Shown here one piece after another: positions 51,142 through 58,028 of a stretch of DNA of 58,028 bases. Made by a program: the position numbers and the translations under genes. Under the pieces are notes generated by a model. It did not search any database, had not been told where the DNA came from, and was given only the letters and a program-made list of their open reading frames with translations. The stretch is from an uncultured Bacillota bacterium (lineage in GTDB: Bacteria; Bacillota_I; Bacilli_A; Erysipelotrichales; Erysipelotrichaceae): contig CASFYR010000067.1 in NCBI GenBank assembly GCA_949298975.1, positions 1 through 58,028 of the forward strand. The letters are read 5' to 3'. Position 1 is the first letter of the stretch. Each line of letters starts with the position of its first letter.

Positions 51142-51301
51142 ATTTTCCTCCTGATTTGCGCATAATGGTACAATCGGGTGTAAATCATAACCGAGAGTGT
51201 TGATATTAAATCTTTCATCTTAACAGCTGACTACTAATTGCTGACCTTCGTCAGTATCAACGCTGGATTCGGTTACTTTACATGCTGTTACACAATAATG
51301 C
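51142..51301 (-). promoter_or_regulatory. Long 5' leader of rpsD, likely S4 autoregulatory RNA
   Basis: The predicted transcript start near 51301 leaves an untranslated leader of about 160 nt before rpsD. In B. subtilis and relatives S4 binds a structured leader of this mRNA to repress translation. The leader here contains complementary segments (for example CAGC and GCTG blocks) that could fold, but a full match to the known S4 leader fold was not established by eye. Confidence 0.55.
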
Positions 51302-51307
51302 CTATAT

Positions 51308-51336
51308 ACTATATCATTTACCATGAGTGATGTCAA
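51308..51336 (-). promoter_or_regulatory. rpsD promoter
   Basis: On the minus strand a perfect TTGACA (51331-51336), 17-bp spacer and TATAGT (51308-51313), also with a TG extension, form the strongest promoter in the window. Confidence 0.88.
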
Positions 51337-51354
51337 ATTAAACTTTAAACCGCG

Positions 51355-51383
51355 TTGTATCAGCGTATTGAATATGATAAAAT
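51355..51383 (+). promoter_or_regulatory. ezrA promoter
   Basis: TTGTAT (51355-51360), a 17-bp spacer and an extended -10 (TG-A-TAAAAT, 51375-51383) precede the AGGAGG site of ezrA. It is divergent from the rpsD promoter. Confidence 0.7.
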
Positions 51384-51418
51384 ACATATAGTAGTTTGTT
51401 TGTATAGGAGGTTTGAAC

Positions 51419-53134
51419 ATGCCTGAAAATATCCCTTTTGCAGCTGTCGTGGCCGTTTTGATCGTACTGGCCTTAATTATATTATTCTTTTTAGTTAAAA
51501 AGATTCAATCGGAAAGTTTAAAAAATGAACTTAAAGACATTAATGTCCGTTTTACCGCCGTCCAGACGGTGCCGCTCACTTTCAAATTGAACAAAGCGAC
51601 CTATATTGCCAAGATCAATGACGAACTGCAACTGCAGGTTGAAGAATACCGGGAAAAGTATGACCAGTGTCAGAAACATCTCGAACAGCTTCAGGGTCTG
51701 ATTGACGGCATTGAAGACAACATAGCGATCCGCAATATGCGTCAAGCCAAGGAATCGCTCAGGATCGTTAAAGATAATTTACACGATTCAGAAGCGGAAG
51801 TTGCTGAAATCGAACAGTTTTTAGATACGATAACCGAAAGGGAAAATGTTCAGCGGGAATATTCCAATACCTTAAAAGAAAAGTATCGGGAAGTAAAACA
51901 GTATGCCCAGGATCGGATGATGGACTTATCGTTTGCCTATGAGGGGATCGAAGATCGCCTAAAAGTTTGTGAAAATTTGTTTTCTTCTTTTGAAGAACAG
52001 ATCTACGCCAATGATTTTGTCAAAGCTCAGGAAGATCTTGAATATATCGAAAAGAATATCAAAGAGATAAGCGAAAGTATTGACGCAATTCCGGAGCTGG
52101 TTCATATTTCCAAAGGAGTGATCCCAATTCTCATTGATGAAGTTGAACGTGAGTATGATCTGACCCGTCAGAGCGGTGTTTATCTTGGTCATATGAATGT
52201 CGATACCCGGATGAAGGAGATCAGAAAGAATCTGAATGAAACTTTAAAAAAAATCTCGGCCGCTATGATTGATGGAGCAAAAGGGAATCTTGACGCTATT
52301 AAGAATGACTTGAATTCGATTCTGGAGAATCTGGCTATTGAAAACAGCGCTCACGACAAGGTCAAAAAGGATACTGATCGAATCATCAATACGATCAATG
52401 ATATCGAAAAGACTTATAACTACATTGAAACAGCGTATAAAACCGATCGGGAAAAATATGATTTGGCCGAACTTAGCGATGTGCTCAAGGTTAAAGAGCA
52501 GACGATTGCCGGATATAAAAAAGATTATACCGATGTGATGGCCGTTGTCAGTGCCAATATGACCCCTTCAACGGTCGTGATTGAGAGAACCGATAAGATC
52601 CTAAATGAAGTTAAGGACACCGATGATCGGTTACATGGCTATAAGAGCCGGATCGATAAAGCTTCAAACGATGAAAATCATGCCCTGACCCAGATTGTTA
52701 AGCTGCAGATCGTGCTTAACGAAGTAGAGGTAAAGATTCTGCAATATCGGTTGCCGGCAATATCATTGTCTTATAAAGAAGATCTTAAAACATCCCGTGA
52801 CAGCATTAACGACCTTAAAGTGTTGTTAAGCGCTATTCCGCTTGATATTCCGAAAATCAACGAAAAATTGGCTCAGACGATCGATTTCGTCTATCACCTC
52901 TATAACAATGTCAATAATGTGGTCGGTATGGCATTAATGGTCGAGAATGCTATCGTATTAGGCAATAAATACCGTTCATCTTATCCTGAGGTCGATGCGG
53001 AATTATCTAAGGCCGAGTTTGCTTATCTCAATGGCGAATACACGCAAAGCTTGACGATCGCCATTGCCTGCATTGAAAAACTGTTCCCAAAAGACAGCGA
53101 TCAGAAGATCATGGAGTATGCTAAGAGTGCCTAA
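51419..53134 (+). CDS. ezrA: Septation ring formation regulator EzrA
   Basis: EzrA is a membrane protein that binds FtsZ and limits Z-ring formation to midcell. The 571-residue protein has one N-terminal membrane helix (about residues 6-27) and then nearly continuous spectrin-like coiled coil rich in Glu, Lys and Asp, as in the family (about 560-575 residues). Start 51419 is chosen for its 7-nt distance from AGGAGG; the TTG two codons earlier would be 1 nt away. The order ezrA-nifZ-thiI is conserved in B. subtilis, supporting the call. Confidence 0.93.
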   Translation: MPENIPFAAVVAVLIVLALIILFFLVKKIQSESLKNELKDINVRFTAVQTVPLTFKLNKATYIAKINDELQLQVEEYREKYDQCQKHLEQLQGLIDGIEDNIAIRNMRQAKESLRIVKDNLHDSEAEVAEIEQFLDTITERENVQREYSNTLKEKYREVKQYAQDRMMDLSFAYEGIEDRLKVCENLFSSFEEQIYANDFVKAQEDLEYIEKNIKEISESIDAIPELVHISKGVIPILIDEVEREYDLTRQSGVYLGHMNVDTRMKEIRKNLNETLKKISAAMIDGAKGNLDAIKNDLNSILENLAIENSAHDKVKKDTDRIINTINDIEKTYNYIETAYKTDREKYDLAELSDVLKVKEQTIAGYKKDYTDVMAVVSANMTPSTVVIERTDKILNEVKDTDDRLHGYKSRIDKASNDENHALTQIVKLQIVLNEVEVKILQYRLPAISLSYKEDLKTSRDSINDLKVLLSAIPLDIPKINEKLAQTIDFVYHLYNNVNNVVGMALMVENAIVLGNKYRSSYPEVDAELSKAEFAYLNGEYTQSLTIAIACIEKLFPKDSDQKIMEYAKSA

Positions 53135-54248
53135 GGTTTATTTGGACAGTGTTTCGACCACGCCAGTCAATCCGGAAATACTAAAAACTTATGAAAAACT
53201 ATCAGCGGATCACTATTATAACAGTGATTCGCTTTATGATGATGGCGTAACGGTTTATCGTTTACAGGAAAAGGCCAGAGAGAATATTGCCGAACTTTTG
53301 AAAGTAAAAAAAGATGACCTGATCTTCACCAGTGGAGCCAGCGAGGCAAACAGTTTGGCCATAAAAGGACTGGCTTTGGCAAATCCTGACCGCAGGCATA
53401 TTATTTCTTCGATCTACGAGCACTCCAGCGTGTATAATGCTTTGGAGCAGCTTCGGCGGACGGCGGGATATGAAATAACTTATCTGTATCCTAATGCAAA
53501 GGGGGTTATTGACCCGGATAAAGTAAAAGAAGCCTTACGCGACGATACTCTTTTGGTTTCAATAATGCATGTCAATAATGAGATCGGATCGGTCAATGAT
53601 ATTGATACTATTAAAAAAGTGGTCAAGGCTAATTCCCGGGCTTATTTTCATACCGATACAACCCAGTCACTGGGCAAGATCGCGATCGATCTAAAGGAAG
53701 TAGATTTAGCCAGTTTCAGCGCTCATAAGATCCACGGTCTTAAAGGCAGCGGACTTTTATACAAGCGGCAGCACATCAAGATCGAACCGTTGATTTCCGG
53801 CGGTCAGCAGGAATATGGCCTCAGAGGCGGAACGTCCAATGCTCCGGCAAATATCGTTTTGGCTAAAACGATAAGACTGGCTTTAGCCGCCCAAAAAAGT
53901 AATTATGAACACATCGGGAAACTATACGACCATTGTTTGAGCAAACTTAATGATCTTACCGGTATCACGATTAATTCACCGGCTGCCGGTATTAAAACCA
54001 TCATTAATTTTTCGACATCAATTCCCAGCGAAGTGCTGCTAAACGCATTGAATTTAAAGGGGATCATGATCTCTTCCCGCTCGACTTGCGGTTCTAGGAT
54101 CAATGAACCGTCCCGGGTTTTGACTTCAATGGGCATTGCGGACGACCGGGCGGTCAGAATCTCTTTTGATGGTGATAATCGGTTGGAAGAGATAGATTAT
54201 TTCATTGATGCATTAAAGGAGATATTACAAAAATATGGACGGAATTAA
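53118..54248 (+). CDS. nifZ: Cysteine desulfurase (NifZ/IscS family) supplying ThiI
   Basis: This PLP enzyme takes sulfur from cysteine and probably passes it to ThiI, as NifZ does in B. subtilis. The 376-residue protein opens with VYLDSVSTTPVNPE (usually LDNAATTP), then FTSGASEANSLAIKG near residue 70, HTDTTQSLGKI near 178, the PLP Lys in SAHKIHG near 203, and the active-site loop SSRSTCGS with catalytic Cys near 320. The start is uncertain: the ATG at 53118 is given, while a GTG at 53127 has better spacing from GGAG. It overlaps ezrA and thiI. Confidence 0.9.
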   Translation: MLRVPKVYLDSVSTTPVNPEILKTYEKLSADHYYNSDSLYDDGVTVYRLQEKARENIAELLKVKKDDLIFTSGASEANSLAIKGLALANPDRRHIISSIYEHSSVYNALEQLRRTAGYEITYLYPNAKGVIDPDKVKEALRDDTLLVSIMHVNNEIGSVNDIDTIKKVVKANSRAYFHTDTTQSLGKIAIDLKEVDLASFSAHKIHGLKGSGLLYKRQHIKIEPLISGGQQEYGLRGGTSNAPANIVLAKTIRLALAAQKSNYEHIGKLYDHCLSKLNDLTGITINSPAAGIKTIINFSTSIPSEVLLNALNLKGIMISSRSTCGSRINEPSRVLTSMGIADDRAVRISFDGDNRLEEIDYFIDALKEILQKYGRN

Positions 54249-55434
54249 ATATGATTATATCGTTTGCCGTTATGGCGAACTGGTTTTAAAAGGCAAGAAT
54301 CGCAAAGATTTCATCAACCGATTATATGACAATACCCGAAAAGCCCTCAGTGCGTTTCCGACATTGGCCTACGAAAGGAATCATGACGGCATCTTTATTC
54401 ATCTGAACGAAGAAGATTACTGTCTAGTTATCGATCGTTTGAAGGATGTTTTCGGTTATGCTCATTTCAGCGGGGCTATCCGGGCAGCAAGAGATCTGGA
54501 AGATATCAAATCTCAGGCACTGAGTTTAGCTAAACGCAGCATAAAAAAAACTTTCAAAGTGATTGCGAAAAGAAATGACAAGAGCTTCCCTTATTCAAGC
54601 GATACGATTAACCGCGAGACAGCTAAAGAAATTTTAACGAATACCGATTTAAAAGTCGATGTCCATGATCCGGCGTTAAAAATATATATTACTGTTAAGA
54701 ATGACCGGGCATATATCATGGACGACAAGGTCAAAGGTCTGGGCGGTTATCCGGTCGGGATCAACCATAAGGCGTTAGTAATGATGTCAGGCGGTATCGA
54801 TTCACCGGTAGCGGCTTATTTGAGCATGAAAAGGGGTTTAAAAGTGGAGTGCATTCATTTTGCTTCCATGCCTTATACTTCCAAACAAGCGCTGGATAAA
54901 GTGCTTAAACTGGCGCGTTTGGTCAGTTATTACCAGAATGACATCATCGTGCATGTCGTGCCGTTTACCGATTTACAACTGGCAATCTATCAGCATGTTG
55001 ACGAATCTTATGCGATAACAATCATGCGGCGAATGATGTACCGGATCGCTGATCGGCTGGCCAAGGAACGCCGGATCAATGTTATTACCAATGGCGAAAG
55101 CTTAGGACAGGTCGCTTCCCAGACGCCGGAAAGCCTGAATGTTATCGGGTCGGTTTGCGATACATTGATCTTACGGCCGCTTTGTATGATGGACAAGACG
55201 GAAATTATTGATCTTTCCCGCAAGATCGGCACCTATGAAACTTCGATTTTGCCGTTTGAAGATTGCTGTACGATCTTTGAACCGAAAGCGCCGATAACCA
55301 AACCAAAGGCTGACAAGTGTCAGTATTATGAACAGCGCTTTGATTATGAACATTTGATCGAAGAATGTCTTAAGCATATCGAAAGTGTTAAAATTGTTTA
55401 TGATCAGAATCAGGATGATGAAGAATTGTTTTAG
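54235..55434 (+). CDS. thiI: tRNA 4-thiouridine synthetase ThiI
   Basis: ThiI adenylates U8 of tRNA and inserts sulfur to make 4-thiouridine; it may also serve thiamine thiazole synthesis. The 399-residue protein has an N-terminal ferredoxin-like region and THUMP domain (about 1-165), the PP-loop SGGIDSPVAAY near residues 184-194, and a C-terminal DCCTIFEPKAP motif. It lacks the rhodanese domain of E. coli ThiI, as usual in Bacillota, so sulfur would come directly from the desulfurase whose gene overlaps by 14 nt. Confidence 0.95.
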   Translation: MDGIKYDYIVCRYGELVLKGKNRKDFINRLYDNTRKALSAFPTLAYERNHDGIFIHLNEEDYCLVIDRLKDVFGYAHFSGAIRAARDLEDIKSQALSLAKRSIKKTFKVIAKRNDKSFPYSSDTINRETAKEILTNTDLKVDVHDPALKIYITVKNDRAYIMDDKVKGLGGYPVGINHKALVMMSGGIDSPVAAYLSMKRGLKVECIHFASMPYTSKQALDKVLKLARLVSYYQNDIIVHVVPFTDLQLAIYQHVDESYAITIMRRMMYRIADRLAKERRINVITNGESLGQVASQTPESLNVIGSVCDTLILRPLCMMDKTEIIDLSRKIGTYETSILPFEDCCTIFEPKAPITKPKADKCQYYEQRFDYEHLIEECLKHIESVKIVYDQNQDDEELF

Positions 55435-55446
55435 GAGGATATTGTG

Positions 55447-56688
55447 ATGAATGAATTTAAACAACGCCGTGATCGGTTCATGGAACAGATGGATGATAAT
55501 TCGATCGCCGTCTTTTTTGCCGGCGAAGAATTGCAGAAGTCAGAGGATGAGGCTTATCCTTTTGCAGTAAATCATAATTTTTACTATCTTACCGGATTGA
55601 CTAAAGCCGGAATGAGTTTGGTTATGACTAAATTTAATGGTATTACAAGTGACCGGATGTTCATTTTGCCTTATGATGAATTGATGGCAAAATGGGTCGG
55701 CGGCCGGCTTAAGGCTGATGAAGTTCAGAGGATCGCTGAAGTTGCGATGGTAAATGAAGCGAGCGAGATGGATGATTTCATCGCCAATGTTTATAATCGC
55801 AGCCGCTCTTATGGCGGGCTCAAGGTCTATCTTGACCTTTGGTATTATTCCTCTAAGCAACAGTTAACCCCGGCGATCTTATTTGCTAAAAAAATAAAAG
55901 AATTGTATGTCAATGTAACGATTATTGACAGTTATCCGCTTTTGACTGATATGCGTCTGATAAAATCTGAAAGTGAAATCGCTAAAATATCTAAAGCCAT
56001 TGATATTACCCGCAGCGGCGTTTATGCGATGATGAAGAATGTTCGCCATGGCATGAATGAAATGGTTATGGAAGGGATCTTCGCTTTTGCCTTATGTCAA
56101 AGAGGCTGCCGGGAAAATGCTTTCCCGACCATCGCCGCCAGCGGCAAGCGGGCGACGGTTCTGCATTATGCTGACAACGATCAAATCATGGAGGACGGGG
56201 AGCTGTTCTTATGTGATTTGGGCGCAACTTACGATCACTATTGTGCGGATATTTCCCGTACTTTTCCAGTCAGCGGCAAGTTTACCGACCGACAGAAAGA
56301 AATATACAATGTGGTGCTTGCAGCTCAGAAATTAGTAGAAAACAACGCTCGGCCGGGTATCAGTATCCGCGACCTCAATCAGATGGTGATCGATTTTTAT
56401 CAGGAAGAATTACCAAAGATCGGTCTTATGAAAGATGTCAGAGAGTATTATTTCCACGGTATCGGCCATCAGCTCGGACTGGATGTTCATGATGTCGATC
56501 ATACCGGTCAGAATCCTTTAAAACCGGGGATGGTTATTACAAATGAGCCGGGCTTGTATATTGCTGATGAGGGCATCGGCATCCGGATTGAAAATGATCT
56601 TCTGATTACCGAAGAGGGCTGTATCGATCTGGCTAAAGACATTGTCAGAGAAGTTGAAGATATTGAAAATCTGATGAAGAAAAAATAA
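55447..56688 (+). CDS. pepP: Xaa-Pro aminopeptidase (M24B)
   Basis: This metallopeptidase removes the first residue from peptides whose second residue is proline. The 413-residue protein has an N-terminal aminopeptidase P domain (about 1-130, VFFAGEELQKSEDEAYPFAVNHNFYYLTG) and a pita-bread C-terminal domain with the metal ligands in LCDLGATYDHYCADISRTFPV near 255-275, FHGIGHQLGLDVHD near 340, TNEPGLYI and RIENDLLI. AGGAGG lies 8 nt before the ATG at 55447; a GTG one codon earlier is an alternative. It follows thiI by 12 nt and may share its transcript. Confidence 0.94.
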   Translation: MNEFKQRRDRFMEQMDDNSIAVFFAGEELQKSEDEAYPFAVNHNFYYLTGLTKAGMSLVMTKFNGITSDRMFILPYDELMAKWVGGRLKADEVQRIAEVAMVNEASEMDDFIANVYNRSRSYGGLKVYLDLWYYSSKQQLTPAILFAKKIKELYVNVTIIDSYPLLTDMRLIKSESEIAKISKAIDITRSGVYAMMKNVRHGMNEMVMEGIFAFALCQRGCRENAFPTIAASGKRATVLHYADNDQIMEDGELFLCDLGATYDHYCADISRTFPVSGKFTDRQKEIYNVVLAAQKLVENNARPGISIRDLNQMVIDFYQEELPKIGLMKDVREYYFHGIGHQLGLDVHDVDHTGQNPLKPGMVITNEPGLYIADEGIGIRIENDLLITEEGCIDLAKDIVREVEDIENLMKKK

Positions 56689-56713
56689 AAGGGGTTATAA
56701 GATCCCTTTTATT
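56684..56713. terminator. Bidirectional terminator between pepP and the metallophosphoesterase gene
   Basis: A 10-bp stem (AATAAAAGGG with CCCTTTTATT) overlaps both stop codons, with T-rich flanks on each strand. Confidence 0.85.
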
Positions 56714-57566
56714 ATTGACCGGATTTGAACTTATAGACATTGATTTGCGCATCGGCAAATATTCGCGCTTCATTTTTCGTTGTTCCGACGCCGTTTGATA
56801 CATCTAATATCGTATTATCTTTCACATAGCGGCCATGGAAGTATTTCTTGGCTCCATCCGGCAAGAAATTGTTGACAATGAGCAGAATATTGATCTGCCC
56901 GCCATGAGAGTGGCCGGCTAAAAGCAAGTCCGTCTTATTGGTGTCGATCTTATCGAAAATATCCGGAGTATGGCATAAAGCGATGGTGTAGGCATTATCG
57001 CTTACGCCTTCATACGCCAAAGATATATCCGGGTTTCCTAACATCATTGATTCGATGCCGACAATATTGAGATAAGAACTGCCGCCGTTTCGGACTTTGA
57101 TATTCTGATTGTTTAAGATACTAAAGTCAGCTGCCGTCAGAATACGGGTAACATTTTCGACAATGATATCGGAATCGATATCGTGATTGCCCAAGACGGC
57201 ATATTTGCCATAGCGGGCTTTCATATCTTTCAGACCTTGGGTCAGAATTGCTTCTTCGCTTTCATTGAGCAGATTGCGGCTGTAATGATCGACCAAGTCA
57301 CCGCCAAATAAGATAACATCCGGATCAAAACTGTTGATAAGATCGGTAAGATTTTGCAATTCTTCCTGTTTGATGGAGGTGGTGTAATGGAGGTCAGTAA
57401 AAAAGACCACGGTAAATCCGTCTAAATCATGACCAATCTTATCGCTGACAATGGTATTCTCTTCGACGGTTATTACTTTAGGATTGATGAAGAAGGCATT
57501 ATACGCGGTAAATAAACCCATCAAAACAATGATGAGCAGCAGCAACAATATTTTTTTGTGTTTCAT
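56712..57566 (-). CDS. Membrane-anchored calcineurin-type metallophosphoesterase (YkuE-like)
   Basis: The 284-residue protein has an N-terminal membrane helix (about 5-27) and the metal-binding motifs of the family in order: FFTDLHYT (D-x-H) near residue 56, GGDLVDH near 93, GNHDID near 126 and GHSHGGQ near 222. Relatives such as YkuE act on phosphoesters at or near the cell surface, and some are UDP-sugar or lipid phosphatases; the substrate here is unknown. A TAGAAT with TG extension lies 6 nt before the ATG, so the mRNA is probably leaderless. Confidence 0.9.
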   Translation of the reverse strand: MKHKKILLLLLIIVLMGLFTAYNAFFINPKVITVEENTIVSDKIGHDLDGFTVVFFTDLHYTTSIKQEELQNLTDLINSFDPDVILFGGDLVDHYSRNLLNESEEAILTQGLKDMKARYGKYAVLGNHDIDSDIIVENVTRILTAADFSILNNQNIKVRNGGSSYLNIVGIESMMLGNPDISLAYEGVSDNAYTIALCHTPDIFDKIDTNKTDLLLAGHSHGGQINILLIVNNFLPDGAKKYFHGRYVKDNTILDVSNGVGTTKNEARIFADAQINVYKFKSGQ

Positions 57567-57572
57567 GAACTA

Positions 57573-57581
57573 ATTCTATCA
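57573..57581 (-). promoter_or_regulatory. Extended -10 promoter of the metallophosphoesterase gene (leaderless candidate)
   Basis: On the minus strand TG-A-TAGAAT ends 6 nt before the ATG; the spacer TAGTTC has no ribosome site. Confidence 0.66.
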
Positions 57582-57596
57582 TAGATAGCGAAAGAT

Positions 57597-57620
57597 AAAA
57601 TCACATTATTTTACATATTT
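57597..57620 (+). promoter_or_regulatory. Conserved upstream element of small RNA 1
   Basis: This 24-bp block matches 22 of 24 bases of the block at 57778-57801, and both lie exactly 38 nt before the conserved GCGTAAGG of their RNA genes. It contains two hexamers, ATCACA and TTTACA, 10 bp apart, a direct-repeat layout that recalls OmpR/PhoP-type response regulator sites. Confidence 0.6.
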
Positions 57621-57658
57621 GTTTGATATTTTGGCGGCATGTTTATATTAGTATATAA

Positions 57659-57770
57659 GCGTAAGGTCGATGAGACCTTGCAAGTAAATCCTAAGTATGA
57701 ATATTTCTATCCCCTTAATTTAAAAATCATAATTAGAAGAAAAACTCCTCCCCCCGAGGAGTTTTTCTTT
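57659..57770 (+). ncRNA. Small RNA 1 of a tandem pair, with C-rich anti-Shine-Dalgarno-like motif
   Basis: No open reading frame of note is present. The predicted RNA of about 110 nt starts at or just before GCGTAAGG, folds a 5' hairpin (AAGGTC with GACCTT), contains the motif TTCTATCCCCTTA at 57705-57717, and ends in a strong terminator (12-bp stem 57739-57750 with 57756-57767, loop CCCCC, then T). Upstream block, 5' hairpin position, C-rich motif and terminator recur in the same order in the next unit. The exact 5' end is uncertain: a TATATA at 57652-57657 may be the -10. The family was not recognised. Confidence 0.7.
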
Positions 57771-57777
57771 TATTTAG

Positions 57778-57801
57778 AAAATCACATTACTTCACATATT
57801 T
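57778..57801 (+). promoter_or_regulatory. Conserved upstream element of small RNA 2
   Basis: This is the second copy of the 24-bp block. Its hexamers read ATCACA and TTCACA, 10 bp apart. The distance to GCGTAAGG is 38 nt, identical to copy 1, which argues for a protein-binding site placed for activation. Confidence 0.6.
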
Positions 57802-57839
57802 AAACTATAATTGAACTAAAACATTATAGTATGATATGA

Positions 57840-57937
57840 GCGTAAGGTAAAAGTCCCTTACCGGCATGTCAAAGCGTGCTGCATATTCTATCCCCTTATA
57901 TAAATATATGAAAAACGCCCCGTGACGGGGCTTTTTC
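57840..57937 (+). ncRNA. Small RNA 2 of a tandem pair
   Basis: The unit is about 98 nt. The 5' hairpin keeps its place but with different bases (GTAAGG with CCTTAC), consistent with compensatory change; a second small stem (GCATG with CGTGC) follows. The identical 13-mer TTCTATCCCCTTA lies at 57886-57898. It ends in a terminator with stem GCCCCG/CGGGGC flanked by A5 and T5 (57911-57937), which also serves the convergent gene on the minus strand. It is not CRISPR-like, since only two diverged units occur. Confidence 0.7.
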
Positions 57938-57942
57938 AATAG

Positions 57943-58028
57943 TTATTTTCGGATAATGTAACTGATCGGTTCAGTAATGCAAGTGTAAGAAAAATACTTA
58001 TCAATGATAAAATGATCGCCCAAGATCC
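57943..58028 (-). CDS. C-terminal end of an unidentified minus-strand protein (partial)
   Basis: Reading inward from the window end, one minus-strand frame stays open for 27 codons and stops with TAA at 57943-57945. The tail includes TCITEPISYIIRK. The stop is followed 5 nt later by the bidirectional terminator of small RNA 2, which supports a real gene end. The protein was not recognised. Confidence 0.45.
   Translation of the reverse strand, partial: ILGDHFIIDKYFSYTCITEPISYIIRK

Noticed and set aside
57597..57937. CRISPR array or insertion-sequence end
   Set aside because: Only two diverged units occur, each with its own terminator; there are no short identical repeats with spacers and no transposase.

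Overview
The window looks like a chromosomal segment of a Gram-positive, walled member of the Bacillota with moderately low GC. TGA is used as a stop (tsaB and the ClC gene end in TGA) and Trp is TGG, so this is the standard bacterial code and not a Mycoplasma-type code. The mix of Rnf complex, PPi-type phosphofructokinase, streptococcal Ami/Opp-type peptide importer, SpaA/Cna_B surface protein and type VII secretion genes would fit an Erysipelotrichia-like anaerobe, but this placement is inference. Several blocks keep Bacillus subtilis gene neighbourhoods: tsaE-tsaB-rimI-tsaD-rex plus a YdiF-like ABC-F protein; yugI-pgi; rpsD-ezrA-nifZ-thiI.

Layout. 1-7.8 kb: tRNA t6A modification genes, the redox repressor Rex with its own operator, asnS, an ABC-F ATPase and PPi-dependent phosphofructokinase. 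7.9-14.6 kb: a five-gene oligopeptide importer behind CodY-like boxes. 14.6-18.6 kb: ClC transporter, HAD phosphatase, nagA, sepF. 18.6-21.6 kb: an isoleucine T-box and ileS. 21.6-25.1 kb: NifU-like protein, YuiD-like protein, S1-domain protein, pgi and an M42 peptidase. 25.2-31.8 kb: apbE divergent from an unusual rnfCDGEAB operon, with a RnfD carrying two extra FMN-binding-like domains, a small Cys-rich NqrM-like protein and a RnfB cut down to its first Fe-S domain. 31.9-36.2 kb: a 1442-residue sortase-anchored adhesin with a likely thioester domain. 36.3-37.5 kb: pepT. 37.6-46.9 kb: a compact type VII-like locus with two WXG100 proteins, an unusual lipoprotein, an EssC-like ATPase with one intact motor domain and an EsaB/YukD-like protein, followed by a membrane-anchored glucosaminidase. 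46.8-57.6 kb: housekeeping genes rluB-like, rqcH, gmk, a class-I amidotransferase, rpsD with a leader, ezrA, nifZ-like, thiI, pepP and a metallophosphoesterase. 57.6-57.94 kb: two tandem, related, apparently non-coding RNA genes.

Themes. Redox and energy: Rex senses NADH/NAD+, Rnf couples NADH-linked electron flow to an ion gradient, and ApbE attaches FMN to Rnf subunits. Surface and export: adhesin, type VII-like exporter and wall hydrolase sit close together. Expression: extended -10 promoters (TGnTATAAT) are common, and several genes lie only 6-8 nt downstream of the -10 with no Shine-Dalgarno sequence, which suggests leaderless mRNAs. The tandem small RNAs share a C-rich 13-mer that could pair with G-rich ribosome-binding sites and has one perfect complement inside essC. 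All functional statements rest on reading motifs by eye; no search was run.
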